Source of the DNA: Sesamum alatum
Taxonomy: Eukaryota; Streptophyta; Magnoliopsida; Lamiales; Pedaliaceae
Direction: 5' to 3'
DNA length: 64,000 nt
Assembly (NCBI GenBank): GCA_034509735.1
Contig: JACGWO010000012.1
Location: forward strand, 25,635,188 to 25,699,187
Positions 13,768 to 26,700 of this stretch are shown one piece after another. How positions within the stretch are numbered: position 1 is the stretch's first letter; each line of letters begins with the position of its first letter. Made by a program: the position numbers and the translations under genes. The notes beneath the pieces are model-generated. The model saw only the letters and a list, made by a program, of their open reading frames with translations, ran no database searches and was not told where the DNA came from.

Positions 13768-16700
13768 TCAGTCAATGCCCAAGCTTGAGTAAGGTTCAAA
13801 TCCTCCCTGAAAACCAAATAGAGGAAAAAGAAGAGTTAGATGCTTTTCCATGCAACAGTTCCGAACAATACCATCTCAAACTTTAGAACAAGATAAAGAA
13901 GAAAGCCTGAGCTAACAAATTAACAAAGTTGTGGGTATTTGTACTTAATATTTTCTTCACAGATTTGTTAATTGAGTCATTTATGGAGAAAGCCCCAACA
14001 ATCATCTTTTGTTGAACTATGATAACATGTAACAGGAGAAATATTGCAACGCTCAGATACTGCTGCTGTCTCTTATCTTCCCCTTCTTTGGGGGTTTGAC
14101 ATTTTTCTTTGGTTTGAATGATGTAAGAGGTCAGGGCAGAAAAGGGTTAAACTACTTCCTTTTTATAGCCAACTTCAGAAAACTACTTACAGCACAATCA
14201 TCATGCACGCGCCATATGGTTTCGCCCAAAAGGTTTGAAACAGATAGGATTGTAAGCTGTGGAAAGTAGTTCTGCTCTGCCACTGGAATGGTGTTTGTTA
14301 TGATAACCTCCTGAAATAGCCCACTTGATAATCTCTCAACTGCAGGAGGACTGCAACCAACAAAGTTATGCGAAAATTTTGAGTAGATTAAAAACATGGT
14401 TTCACACAGTTCATGATTCATGAAGAACAAAAAAGATCACAGTAATTGGAGGGGCCAGTCATTGCTACTCCAGACAAAGAATAATACATCATTCCAGTTA
14501 ATGTGCAAAACTGAAGGACTTATAGTCCCAAAAAGAATGTTCAAGCAAATCCTCAGATATGGATAGATAATGTCACCAGATACGTGCTGGGGAATCAGAT
14601 GAAACAGCAATTTGTAATACTGTAATAACCCCCAAATCATGGAAACTAACATCTCGTTCAAAATTGAAATTTTGACTGGCAAAAGAGTGAGCCATACTTT
14701 CACTCCTGACATGCGGTCAACTGATCAACTGATATGTAGCTTCTATGCTTCCACTGATTACAAATAAGCAAAAAATGGACCTAGTACCTGAAAACAGCAT
14801 GAGTGCTGCAAGCATAAACCTCCCTAGCCCCTTCTTGATGCAAGAGAGCAGCTCCTTTTGCAATAGTTCCTGTAAAACAGTTGCAGTAAGTATCCTTTCC
14901 AACAATAAATACAATAAACAAGACAGGACAACAGAAAGCAAATGAAACAACTATGACAATGAGAGACACAAATATAGGAACCAAGCAACCAATATCAACA
15001 TCTCAGACAGAACAGACGACAAAGACTTAAACATGTGAAACTGTTAATTTATTAGAGATAAGGAACGAAAGTGTTATGTTTGCAACTTGTTTAGTTAGAT
15101 TGATCTAACTAAGCAAGATGCTTGCAAGGACAATTGGACATAGACATAAACAATTACAACACAATATTGTGTTTAGTTGAAATGCATATCCGTAAGAAAA
15201 AGACCTACATTTTCACCCCTGTCAGCCTCAGCATATCACCCTTCTACAAGCATTACAAAACACAAAAAGTTCTCATCAAGATGCACCGGGTACTACCGAC
15301 TAGAGCACATAAAGCACTATACACGCCTAATCTTCTGAACTGAGTAATTGGGAATAAGTACCATGAAATTACATGGCAAAATTGAGTAATGCACTGAATG
15401 AAGAAGATTCTGGTTATGTAAATTAAGAAGCCATAATATGCACTACTATTTATCAATAATCATCCAGCAAGCTAAGTGAAGTGGTTAATGTTTTACGAAG
15501 GATGCTTCACCTAGCAAGTTCATGCTAACTTCCAGACCAAATTCTACACAAGGGTGCTTCATTTGGATAAATATTCCTTAACAACAGAATAAAGTATTAA
15601 CAAGTCCAGATAAAATTATAATAAATATTATTTCAACTATATCTTGCTTCAAGCATGGTTTCGACTGTTGCAACAAAAACTGCCTTATCAGAAAAGCATT
15701 ACTTAGATTCTTCTTTATGCTTCCACTTTTCTTTGAGAATGAAAGTGGTCCAATGATTTAGCAGAAAACTAACCAGCAGTGTCGATCATGTCATCCACCA
15801 TCACTGCTACCTTCCCCCGAACATCACCAATCAAATTCATTACCTGCGATCAGAATACATATGTTAATTCCTGGCTGCGCAGACCAATTTCACAATTCTG
15901 TCATACCCTAAACTTATCGCGCAATAATAAAATGTGAAGTGACACTAAGAGATGCATATAATTCACAGGACTTCACCTCAGCAACATTGTGTCCATGACG
16001 CCTTTTATCCACAATTGCCAGAGGAGCATCAGATAATTTTTTGGCAAAAGCCCTTGCTCTAGCAACTCCACCAACATCCGGTGAGACCACAACCAAATCA
16101 TCAGAACATATCCTCTTGCTTGCCAGATAATCAAGTATAACGGGCTGTGGAAAGTAGTGAACCATAAAATACTCATCTTTTGATTAGCCATACAGACTTA
16201 AGGTAACCTATGGAGTAACATACGAAACAAGGACGCGCTGTGCTAGAATTAAGACTGTGACTCCAACTATGCCAATTGCCCAAATAGTATGATCTTAGTA
16301 TGAGTCGTTTTCCGAATTGTCTCACTTGCAAGTAATCACTTTTAAATTTTTCCTGAACCGGTAATTGAGTTAATACTCAAATCAAAAGAAGAAAATAAGA
16401 TCTTCTACATTAATTTTATTGAAGCAACCTTTAAAAAAGTTTATTTACCTGGCCATGTACATGATCCACCGGAATGTCAAAATAGCCCATGGACTGCCCA
16501 GAATGAAGGTCGCACACTAGGACGCGGTCTGCACCTGCTTCAGTAATCAAATTGGCAACAAGTTTGGCTGCAATCGATTCACGCCCTTGAGTCTGGAATA
16601 AGATACGCGATCATCATGAATCAAATAAGTAGCTAAAAAGTGAGCAACAACGAAAAAGCCCCCACCTAAACAATTAAGTATACAAACCTACTATTTCACA

Positions 16701-18960
16701 AATTAGATAACATAATTTGCAATCATTAGAGCCATGAAGCACGGAGTTTGCTTTAACTAGTCTCGTGAGGACTTGCGCTATCTTATTTTTAATTTGAATT
16801 TTTCTTCCTTCAGAATATGAAGTTTCAAGATAAACTAAATCAACTGAACTGCAGCTGATACTATATTTCAAGAGATGCAACCAAAAATAACATGAATCTG
16901 AATTTTGAAAGTTATTTAATGTGAAAATGTAAAACAGAAACAGATTCACGTCCAGATAGAAATTCAAATGATACATTAAAAGATGCCTTACTTTCTGGTA
17001 TACAAAACAGAACCAAGGACAAGCGAAATGTTGCTGCCTATAAGATACGGTTCCATATTTAAGTATGAAGAAAAAGTGCGTTTTATTGGACGATATCAAC
17101 ATATGATGGTTAGGGTCAGGCAAATTCTAATGTCACTTGGTCACTCTGCATTACATGTAACCAACTGCATACAATCTTTTGGAATGAAACTTCCAACATG
17201 AGAAAATCACTCACATATTTACAGAATAATTATGCATCAATTTACCTTCCGATCAGCACGTGCATATCCAAAATAAGGAATAACAGCAGTAATGTTTTTT
17301 GCTGATGCTCGCCGGCAAGCATCAATCATTATCAAGAGCTCCATAAGATTTTCATTCGCTGGAGGGCATGTAGGCTGCACAAGATATACATCACACCCTC
17401 GAACACTCTCTTGTAACTGAACATAAATCTCTCCATCAGCAAAACGTTTGATCTTAATCTTGCCAAGCTCCAGACCCATATAACAAGCAATTTCCTGTGT
17501 AAAGCATTATCATAAATAGCCATGTGATATGAGAATGAATGGAAAAAGAAAGGATGAAAAAAGCGAAAGCAGTTTAAGCCATAATAGATATCAAATATGT
17601 TACAGTTCAAAAAACCAAACTGGAAATTTGCAATCAAACATTCTTCAAAAAATATCATAAAATACAGAAACAGCTGGACAAAGTTCAAGGAGTAAAAAGC
17701 TAAAACCAACTACAACTTTTTATCGAAATTCCAGATCCAGACTAAATAGTCATCCAAGGCTCTCACTGGATATGATGATCCAAACCGTCAAAATAATGTC
17801 TGAAAATCAATATGAAGACGGATAACATATTACCAATATCTTTGGACACCAAGCTTACCCTATGTTTAGATCTACGACTTTGAGAGGTAAAGGAGACTAT
17901 ATTATGGCTGCAATGAGCATCATTTATAAATTCTTTGGTCTATGAGCATTCTTGAGAAAAAAAATGAAGGAGATGTATGAATTAAGTCTCATATTATAAT
18001 CATACAAAAATTTCCTTCGTTTCTAAAATCAAATGGAGGAAAAATATTTTGTTTAGCAATCCCTTCCAAAATCCAAAATTCAAATATAACATTACAAACT
18101 TATAGCATAAAATCATGTCCTACTAACTATACATATAGAGAATCAAACTTAAGGCATGAGATTCCAAACCAAATTGGTCATAGCATTAGGTAGTGAGTCA
18201 ATGCCGCCTTCATTTCCTAGGGAATAAAAGGGCACTACAACAGTAACACGCTAGTAAACTTGTCTGATTGCTACAAATTCTACACTTCAATTGCAACTCT
18301 TATGACCTCAGAAAGGCTAAAGTAGAGAACATTGTAAATTACATTGGTTTTTTAAACCAATTTCAAGCCTTTGCACAATCTTAACTTAACCCCACTTTGT
18401 ATACAATCACCTAATTAAGTCCCATGTTGCCCTTACATAGAGTACATGAGTTACAGGCTTACTGCAAAGCCTAATTGTCCAACAAGCACAAAGTCCATAG
18501 ATTACCACTCCAACACGGACACAGAAATCAGAACCGCTCCACAAGAAGAAACTAAGCAGAGACCTGAGATAGAGAAGGATTGGCAGTGCCGGAGAAAATA
18601 CGAAGCCGCGTATCGCTTTTGTGCACCGGTATTCTGTCCAATAATTGACCGGGGGCGGTCAGAACGCTGGGAAACGCCGCCGCCGCTTGGCCGTTGTGAT
18701 CACGGCCAGCCGTTATCGGTCTCCCATTGTCCTTGCACTTCAATGACTCCGACAAATTATTACACCGCTGCAAAAACAACAGTGTCACATATCAAAAAGA
18801 AAACAATGATTATACAAATACATTAAGACAATGTAGGTGGGAGCACGCATTATCATTATTTGGACAAAGGAAATCTCACAATAAACGACGGGGTTCTTGT
18901 GGAATAAGGAACTTTATGGGGATTCAATAGGCCGATTCCGGAGAAGGCCAGAGACGCCAT
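13768..18960 (-). CDS. Ribose-phosphate pyrophosphokinase, plastid-type class I (PRS1/2/5-like)
   Basis: Nine exons: 18960-18880, 18767-18564, 17494-17246, 16592-16449, 16144-15977, 15843-15774, 14869-14788, 14350-14191, 13806-13768, joined in frame to 398 residues. The enzyme makes PRPP from ribose-5-phosphate and ATP for nucleotide, histidine and tryptophan synthesis. Visible motifs: [14 protein letters not shown], the [12 protein letters not shown] block, the catalytic flexible loop YARADRK (end of exon 3), the metal-binding block [12 protein letters not shown], and the PRPP loop [10 protein letters not shown] (exons 6/7). The first ~75 residues ([13 protein letters not shown]..., Ser/Arg rich, few acids) look like a chloroplast transit peptide. 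Exon 1 ends at a GTGAGA donor and exon 2 begins after TTTTTGCAG. The last exon encodes only [12 protein letters not shown] and stop. Reading through its donor gives a different, longer tail. Confidence 0.92.
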
Positions 18961-19021
18961 TTTCGTGCTTCTCCCAAGGTAATCCTCAGCTCGTTGTTGA
19001 GAGCGTGGGGAAGATGATTTC

Positions 19022-19136
19022 AGGGGTTAGGGTTTTAAAGCTGGAATTTTTAAAGCATTTTTCTCCACATCAGTTCTCCGGGTTAGGGTTTTAACGCTGG
19101 ATTTTTAAAGATATATCTTTATCCACCTCAAGTTCT
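19022..19136 (-). promoter_or_regulatory. Tandemly duplicated telo-box unit upstream of PRS
   Basis: A unit of about 57 bases containing GGGTTAGGGTTTTAA, GCTGGA, TTTTTAAAG and CAC(A/C)TCA.GTTCTCC occurs twice in direct tandem (about 19022-19079 and 19080-19136). On the PRS strand each copy gives AAAACCCTAACCC, a telo-box. The motif is known to act in promoters of plant housekeeping genes; activity here is inferred. Confidence 0.7.
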
Positions 19137-19385
19137 CCTTTTTAATATTCGTCCTTTTTTTGTTTCTTTTTTCTTTTTGTTTTTCTCGGACAATTAGTTG
19201 ACAAAAATTTATTTCATTTTTCTTGGGCTAATTACATTTGAACCCCTCTAAAAATATAAAATTATATCTTTCCTAAAAAAAATTAAATATTGTTTGCGAA
19301 TTATTGGCATATGATAGAAATTTAGCTGTTGATGAATGCAATAATCAGTCATCTCTTAGTGTTATTTTACTTTATATATAGAGTA

Positions 19386-19808
19386 GTACCTCCTATAAGG
19401 TTTAGCATAATTATAAATATTCCCCCATTATTTGAAAAATTACGAACATTCTTTTCAAATTAAAAATAATTATGTCCCTAAACGGAGGTGTGGAAAGAAT
19501 ACTGAATTTTCCATTTTAGAAAAAATTGCTTGAAAAATATTAAAAAAATATAAAGATGGGTAAAATAAATAATCCATAAGAGATTATTAAAATATAAAAA
19601 TACTTTAAACAATTGTAAAAAATATATAGAATTATACTTATAATTCAAAAGGGCATTTTGGATAATTACAAAAATGGGATGAAAACCTAACAAAATGGAA
19701 TCGTTGTTGTACAAACATTCAAATTAAGGGAGTGTTTGTAATTTTTCAAATAACGATGAGATATTTATAATTATTTCAAATTTTAAGGAAAGTGATTGTA
19801 GTTTACCC
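19386..19808. mobile_element. Foldback element of the GGTAAATTACA family, left end eroded
   Basis: The left part (AAGGTTTAGCATAATTATAAATATTC) pairs with the right part (ATATTTATAATTATTTCAAATTTTAAGG...TAGTTTACCC). The outermost dozen bases of the left end are lost. Flanks TATATATAGAG and CTATATATGAG may be the remains of a target duplication. Confidence 0.6.
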
Positions 19809-20461
19809 TTCTATATATGAGTTGAGGTTAACATCATTATTGCATCTAATTATTAAATCACTAGATGCATTTATAATTTTGTAAAAACATGAAATGTTTG
19901 TGTATTTGAACCTGACTTCAATAAGTGTCGCGGTAACTTAGCCAAAGATTAAGTGGGATTGTGGTAGGTTGTAGTGTTTTCTGATCTATGTATTAGAGTA
20001 CCCATTAGTTGTAATGCCAATGTTATGATTGAAAGTTATGGTACCAAGAGTTCCTACAAATTATTTTGCTCCGATGACAATTATCATAACAAAGCAAACT
20101 TCCATACAAGGACACAAATAAATGAATATTGCAGGAGAGCATCAATTCCATTACTTATTGGCTATGGAAAAACCATTTTACATCTCTCTGTCACAATCCC
20201 ACCTCCACAAACGTCTTCAGTGAGTGTTTAATCTCCCCCACCAAATAGAGAAAGCGAGGAGAATATGTTCTTTCTTCCTCCATACAAATCAACAGCAACA
20301 GTCCCACACAGGGGTGCGATCTACAATGGATGAATTCAACCGTGCTTATTTTGATCGAAATCACATAAAAACGAGCTCCCGTAGTGTGTGCTCAATCCCA
20401 TAAATATGGGATCAAAACTCTTCCATTTTCTCATCCACATATACAACTGTAACAATTTTAT

Positions 20462-23400
20462 TTAGCTACTAACATATGAAGGAGCCGGTAAGAATGGGAA
20501 TGGTGCAACCGAGGCATATGCTACTGGTGATTGTGCTTGAGTACCGACAAGAGCAGGTCTTCTGTTTTTCCTGGGAATAGCTTCGGTTAGCCCTACACTA
20601 GTCTCTGAGGAGGATGAAAGATCAATAAGCTGATCTCTGTTTTCCACAGTTGCAGGCTGCTCGTTATCAGAAATACGATGAACTAGAAGTCCACCCATAA
20701 ATACTGGAAGATAAAGAAGGCTGGCATGGAACATTCTCCGGGCATTATGTGTTGTACGGTTTAGGTAGAATGATCCTGCAGTGCTACTGATTGCAAGAGC
20801 GAGGAGTGTTGACTCTGCACAAAACCACCCAGAAGTAATACCCCCTGAGACAGCCATCATTGACAACGTACAAGAAGCGTCAATAGTAAGCAAAGATAAC
20901 ATGAAACCTAATCTCAAAAATTCGAAAGGATGCACAGATTTAGGTACAGATACTAATGTGTCATGCATTTGGATCAGTTATCAGTATTATGACAAGCAAA
21001 CATTCATATGTTATATGGGGAATTGGTGCAAATACATGGCATGTAACGGTGGCACACTCTCATGAAATAAATATACTAGAAGCCAAAAGAATTGCTATAT
21101 ATCACTACAAACTGCTTGCCCTACAGATTAAAATACAAATACTACCATACATCAGAGTTCATATCTTTCTAAAAATGCAGATGACAAAAAGGACCTAAAG
21201 GTATTGCTCAAATATAACTACCAACTGCCTGCACAAAGAGAAGTTATCCATAATAATGGAAATTCGAGCCTGATTAGGATTATGTTCCTTTAGAAAGGGA
21301 AAGACGCCACATTTTTCCATTTTTGTACCATCTCTCATCCATAGCACCCATAAGTTTATTTTCTCAATGATAATTCCACAGACACCACTTCTTTCTTCGA
21401 CTGATAGAACATCTACGAACCATCATCTCATCACTTTGTTACCATTAAATTAATTCCAAAATCATGAAAAAATCTTAGTCCAGTCTCACCAAAACTAGTA
21501 ATCATGAGTACCATTACAGGCCCCATTACAAAGAGGTCCTGTACATAAACAATCATTGCCACAACATCACTTCTGTCATTCATGCCCTACAACCACAAAC
21601 TGAGGGCACCCAGACAAGTTAAGAGTGCACAAACACAAAATTGAAGATCTGAAACCATCCATTTGCCTGACAGCATAATGATATGAATTCGCCAAATCGA
21701 ATCTAAAGAAAAGATCAAATCATCTCCAAAATATCACTACTACAGGACAATTGCAATGGCCACCACTATAAAGTGCCTCAAAACTATCATCTACACGTTG
21801 TCCCAGCAAAACTATGAAGAGAACTTAAAAAACAATTGTCCTCACTGGCTCCTCCTCATCAGACATAAAATCCTAACCACCACTGTTCTTTTTCTCTCTG
21901 CATTCTCCCGCTTACAGGGATAGAAGTTCTAATGTGATGGTTCGGTGCTAAAATTGAATAGAAAATAATCGCACATTTATAGACTAGTAAATATCACACT
22001 ATATTCAGATAATAAAATATCACAGCCTTCAGAATTTTTTAATCTTTAGTAGACCTTGTAGATCAAATTAAAAGCCTTTACAATATGAACAATTGGCACC
22101 CAGAAGGTTTATCCGAAGCATGCTCAATCTCACTGAAACCAGAGAGAGAGATTATCATATCATCGAGATTTTGATGAGTAATATGCCACAAGAAACTCAG
22201 CCATTGTAAGAACACTTGGTGTAAATTTGGTTCCGTGGTTCAAAGAGACAAATCCGTTAGTTTCTGGAAGAAAGGAAGCATCCTCACCTACTGAGCTGGT
22301 ATCGAAACTAATAAGTTTTTCTCTCAAAATTTTTCTTTATAAATATGACAGGAATATGGATCTTAAGAGGAAACCTATATGAATGATGCTTATAAAATAC
22401 ACAGACAATTAACCACAAGACACTACTAACAAACAAATAAATAAATAAATAAAAAACCAAGTTGATAAGTAGCAACTCACAATCATAAGCTAGGTAGCCT
22501 AGAGGAAGCAGATAAAGACAGTTTCTCAAGGCAACCAAGGCTGTTCTCTGACCAGATGCATCAGCAAGAGAGAACATCCTGAACCTAGTACCAAAAAGGA
22601 GAAGGAAGAGCTTAGAACACAGGGATTTGAGGAATGACACTTTAGATATAGAATGGGCATGAGGAAAAAATACAGACTACTTATAACTCTTAATATCAAT
22701 GCTAGTGGTGAAATGCATTGCAGAACCAATTAACTTGAATGTGAAAGGAGTAACATACAGTTTGTCTTTGAAATGAACAATTGCAAGACCACATACCCTC
22801 CATCAGCATAATCTTTGCGGCATAAATACGCAAGGGCCATAAAATGAGGTATTTGCCAAAAGTATAGAGCAGCAGGGAGTATCATCCCATTAAGTGTGAT
22901 CTGACCAGAAGCTGCTGCCCACCTTGTAAAAGAGAAAAAAAAAATAATTAATTGCCAGACACCTCTATTAAATTGATAATTTGCATCATAACTTGTTTGC
23001 CAATAACATATAAAGACCATCCAACATGTGTTGGCTAAAGTAGCTTTTTAACACCAGAAAAAAAACAGCCTAGTTAGAAAACACTTGCCTATGGAGATTA
23101 ATGTCTGAAAACAACAAATAAATGCGTTGGGATGAAGAAGGAACTACAAGATTGGTTCACTTTAGAACCCTTAATCAGTAATCCAATGTCCATGTTCCAA
23201 ACATATCATTAGTAATGTGAGATATAAGTATATAAAAGAACAATTAAAAGTGTTATTTATCAAGCCGGCACATATTACCGCAATGCTTATTTAGAAAAAA
23301 GTTGACCACTGGTTCATGCAAATGCAAAGAAAGAAACGAGATAATTTATAGACAAAAGCATCTCAATCACGCACCAAGCTGTTGCACGCAGATCACATAC

Positions 23401-26145
23401 AAAATAATGTGAAACAAACACAGATCAGAATTTTGTTTTTTTTTTAAAAGATCTTCATATGACAAATTATCCATAACGAAAACAATATCATATAGTGCTA
23501 GGTGCCCAGTGAAAGTAAAAGAATTACCCAAGAAGAGGTGGGATTGCGCCAACTACGGCCCCAACCCAAGTATTTACTGGATGTATCTGCTTAAGTGGGG
23601 TATACACAAATGCATAAAGCCCAAGATTGGAAGCTGCAAGGCCAGCTGCCAGCATATTAGCCTGCAAACACCTTGTCATAGAGATTATGACATCAATACC
23701 CTTAGGAATAATATTTGCACAATGGCAAAATGGTCGAACATCCTAATAGAATTATCAAACATGTTAGGAGATGACCACCTTGCAAGCCAACAGAGCAGTG
23801 CCTGCTACACCCATGGAAGATGCCCAGGTAACTGCATGAGGTATCGTAATACGGCCCGAAGGTAGTGGTCTTCGTTTCGTTCTATTCATCTTAGCATCAT
23901 TGTTCACCTCAAAGACCTAGGGCACAAACAAAAATATAAGTTTTAGAACCGTAATGAGTGAAAATCCAGCGCCATATGTGCCATGTAGGACATTATAATC
24001 AAAAGGTTTTATTATCATCATATATATTCATATGTATGCGTGTGTGTTTCACATTATCCAAAATTATTTCAAAATTCAAAACATGTTCTCTATTAATGAC
24101 ATAGTGATGTCCCAAAGATTTATTGTTTCTACCCTAATTTCTGCAGCCATCACCTTTATATTAAGATGATATATAGATATTTTGTCAAATCTAAATCAGA
24201 TGTTTTAATATTTTTTCCAACATACCTTTACTATTTGGTCTACTTTCACAATGAATTGTTTCAAACCATGATGGTGAAGAAGAATTATTGTCAACTTTTT
24301 CACTGCCAATGCTAATTAGCTAATGATAGAATAAGAATGTTGACAAAAGAACTTTTTGTACTCCAAAAAGTTTTAGTTAATTTTTATCATCACATTCTAC
24401 TCTCGTCTTCCTAGCCACACATCAGACTGTTATTTGTTTCTGAATATACCTTGTTTATTGAGTGAACACATATGCTGATATCAAACTCTAACCAGCAGTC
24501 AGCATAGAAATCTGATTCATTATTTCTTCTCTCTTTCTTTTCCAATTTCAAGTGGCCAACTTCAGGCATAAATTGTGAATTTCCACTATCAAACAAGTCT
24601 TAGTAGATCAATTCAATTATTAGTTGTTTAAAACCTATCATTATTCACCATACTAGTTCCTAATCGGCTCATCGACGTCCAACAACACTGATAAAGAATT
24701 AAAGCTCCACTCTCAAGTGAGCAAATAAACAAATACTCGCTCATGTGTTACATTAGATAAATAGAAAAGAAAACTGATTAACTGACTGATACATTTATTC
24801 TTTGATTTGACCCCGGCCCATGCTTCACGTCTTGCCTACTTTTATGATGAAATAAAAAGCAATATGGCAAAGCATTGTGAGTTATTTGATTCTTGTAAAA
24901 AATAAAATTGATAAAGATCCATGATAGAGACTACAGTTGTACTGGCAAATCAGGAAATACAACCATTTTTTATTATTTGTTTAAGCTCCTCATGCAGTTG
25001 AACGTTCCTTTTCCTCAATCCTCATGTTATTTTACATTGCAAGTTCTCAAGCCTGAACCTCCATAGGTAATGACAAGCAATCAAAATAGTCATGGGATAG
25101 GTTTTGACCGCACGAGACTAAGCAACTATAATGTGATCCAAGATGATATGTTCAGGAACATACCTCGCATTCTACATTTTGTAAAACAATTTACAATTAA
25201 AATAAAGTAGAGAGCAAAAGACCTGGTTTAAGGAGTTGGCTGAAGCTGCAACCATCATGGTGCCAGCACAAGTGCAGCAAAGGCCAAGGTAATCAATGGA
25301 ACTACCACTGCCAAGGATGTATCCAGTGCCAGAAGTAGCAACCACTAGCATGCTGAAGACATAAAGGATAAAAGAATGAGATCAATCCAATCCAAACACG
25401 AAAGGCCAGAAGTAGCAATCACTAGCATGCTAAAGATTCCCAAAATAAAAGGGGGGAATGATATCAATCCAATCCAAACACAGAAGTTCTGAATTCTTCG
25501 CTCCCTTCCCTTCCCTTTGCTTATCCTCAAAAGTATCATCATATCACACATTCAACACAGAGGACATTGCAGGTGGAATTATATGCAAACTACCCATAAC
25601 TACTTCGAATTGGGTTCTTCCAACTTGAGTAGCAAGTGGCAAGCAGATTTATAAAAATCACCAATTTCATAAACACAAATGGTGGAAGCAAATTGCTGGT
25701 ATCAATGACAATTCCAGCGACTACAGCTCCAAGATCGACAAATGAATTCAACACACAAAACAAGTACTGTTACCAAAAACACAGAACTCATATCTAAAAG
25801 AACTAAAAATGATGACCTGAGGCGAGCTTTGGAAAGCTCCCAATAGCAACGCCCATAGTGCTTAGCCAAGTCCGCCACCTCCTTAGCCTTGACCGCCGCC
25901 GCAGCCGCCAACGATGGAAACTCGGAGGCGCTTGGACGCGGCCCGAAATACGGAACCTCGGGCCCAGATTGGGCCCAATTCACGGGATCTGCCGCAGACG
26001 TGGACTCCGGGCCAGTGGAATTGGATCGAGCCAGGAAGCCATGGTGATGAGATTTAGGGGAACTGCGAAGGAGGAGAAGTAGAGAAGGGTTGGAGTTAGG
26101 GTTAGCGAGTTTGGATGATAAACCCAGTGAGTTTCGCCTCCACAT
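20462..26145 (-). CDS. COX10: Protoheme IX farnesyltransferase (heme O synthase), mitochondrial
   Basis: Seven exons: 26145-25817, 25352-25223, 23916-23779, 23661-23528, 22922-22797, 22584-22481, 20844-20462, joined in frame to 447 residues (Arabidopsis about 431). The enzyme adds farnesyl to heme b, giving heme O, the first step to heme A of cytochrome c oxidase, in the inner mitochondrial membrane. The start [12 protein letters not shown] matches the plant family start, and the first ~70 residues are Ser/Arg rich with few acids, as in a presequence. UbiA-type prenyltransferase motifs are visible: [19 protein letters not shown] then [29 protein letters not shown], and [20 protein letters not shown], with hydrophobic segments between. 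The tail ends [15 protein letters not shown], typical of the plant proteins. The last intron is about 1.6 kb. The promoter is rich in site II elements. Confidence 0.95.
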
Positions 26146-26260
26146 GGCCGGGTCAAGGGCGGAGCGAGTTCCACTGAGAAAGTTCAAGAGGAAATGCAGC
26201 AGATAATTTGCTGGAAACGTAGGGGAAGAGACAGAATGCTAAGTTGACGTGCAGGTGATA

Positions 26261-26380
26261 GAGATGAGGCCCAGTATTTTTCGGCCCATGTGATGAAAAC
26301 CCAAATTCGGCCCAAAATTGTAATGGCCAGGAGATTATGGGGCATGATTTAGCGGGCTACAGAATTGGGCTCGGCCCGCG
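26261..26380 (-). promoter_or_regulatory. COX10 promoter cluster of site II (TGGGCY) elements
   Basis: On the gene strand TGGGCC/TGGGCY cores are seen opposite GGCCCA at about 26269, 26283 and 26309, and TGGGCT on the plus strand at about 26366, with GGCCCGC nearby. Site II elements bound by TCP factors are an established shared feature of plant respiratory-chain gene promoters. Confidence 0.65.
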
Positions 26381-26454
26381 TGCTCCAATTCCCAAAGTCT
26401 TTTGTCATTTCAGTGGTGAAATCAAACCTAATCTCTAATTTAACCGAGACATAT

Positions 26455-26700
26455 ATACACTACTTGTGGTCCCACACGATACAGGTGTTGTATTTGTGAT
26501 CCCATAATTTACAAGCTTAGCACATTTGATTCAATAGGATAAAAAGTTATAGTATTTTTTGTCTCATAGCATAAAAAGTTGTAGTATTTTTGTTCCCAAA
26601 TGCTACAGTTTTTTAGCCTATGGGATCAATATGCTAAACTCGTAAACTATAGGACCAAAAGTGCAACAACCTATATCATATAGAACCAAAAGTGCAATTT
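26455..26700. mobile_element. Foldback (MITE-like) element with GCACTTTTGGTCC-type arms
   Basis: The left arm (CTACTTGTGGTCCC...ATAATTTACAAGCTTAGCAC) is an imperfect inverse of the right arm (reverse complement GCACTTTTGGTCCTATAG, TTTACGAGTTTAGCA). The centre is AAAAAGTTATAGTATTTTT-like. No protein is encoded. It lies between the COX10 promoter and the NPF gene 3' end. Confidence 0.65.

Larger units (their letters stand above)
18961..20461. other. Intergenic: PRS promoter, foldback element, COX10 3' flank
   Basis: The PRS side carries a duplicated telo-box unit (19022-19136). A Mutator-type foldback element fills 19386-19808. The stretch 19830-20461 holds no gene I recognise and probably includes the COX10 3' UTR. 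Confidence 0.6.

Noticed and set aside
19022..19136. Interstitial telomere repeat.
   Set aside because: Only isolated GGGTTAGGGTTT motifs occur, not a tandem TTTAGGG array; telo-boxes in a promoter fit better.
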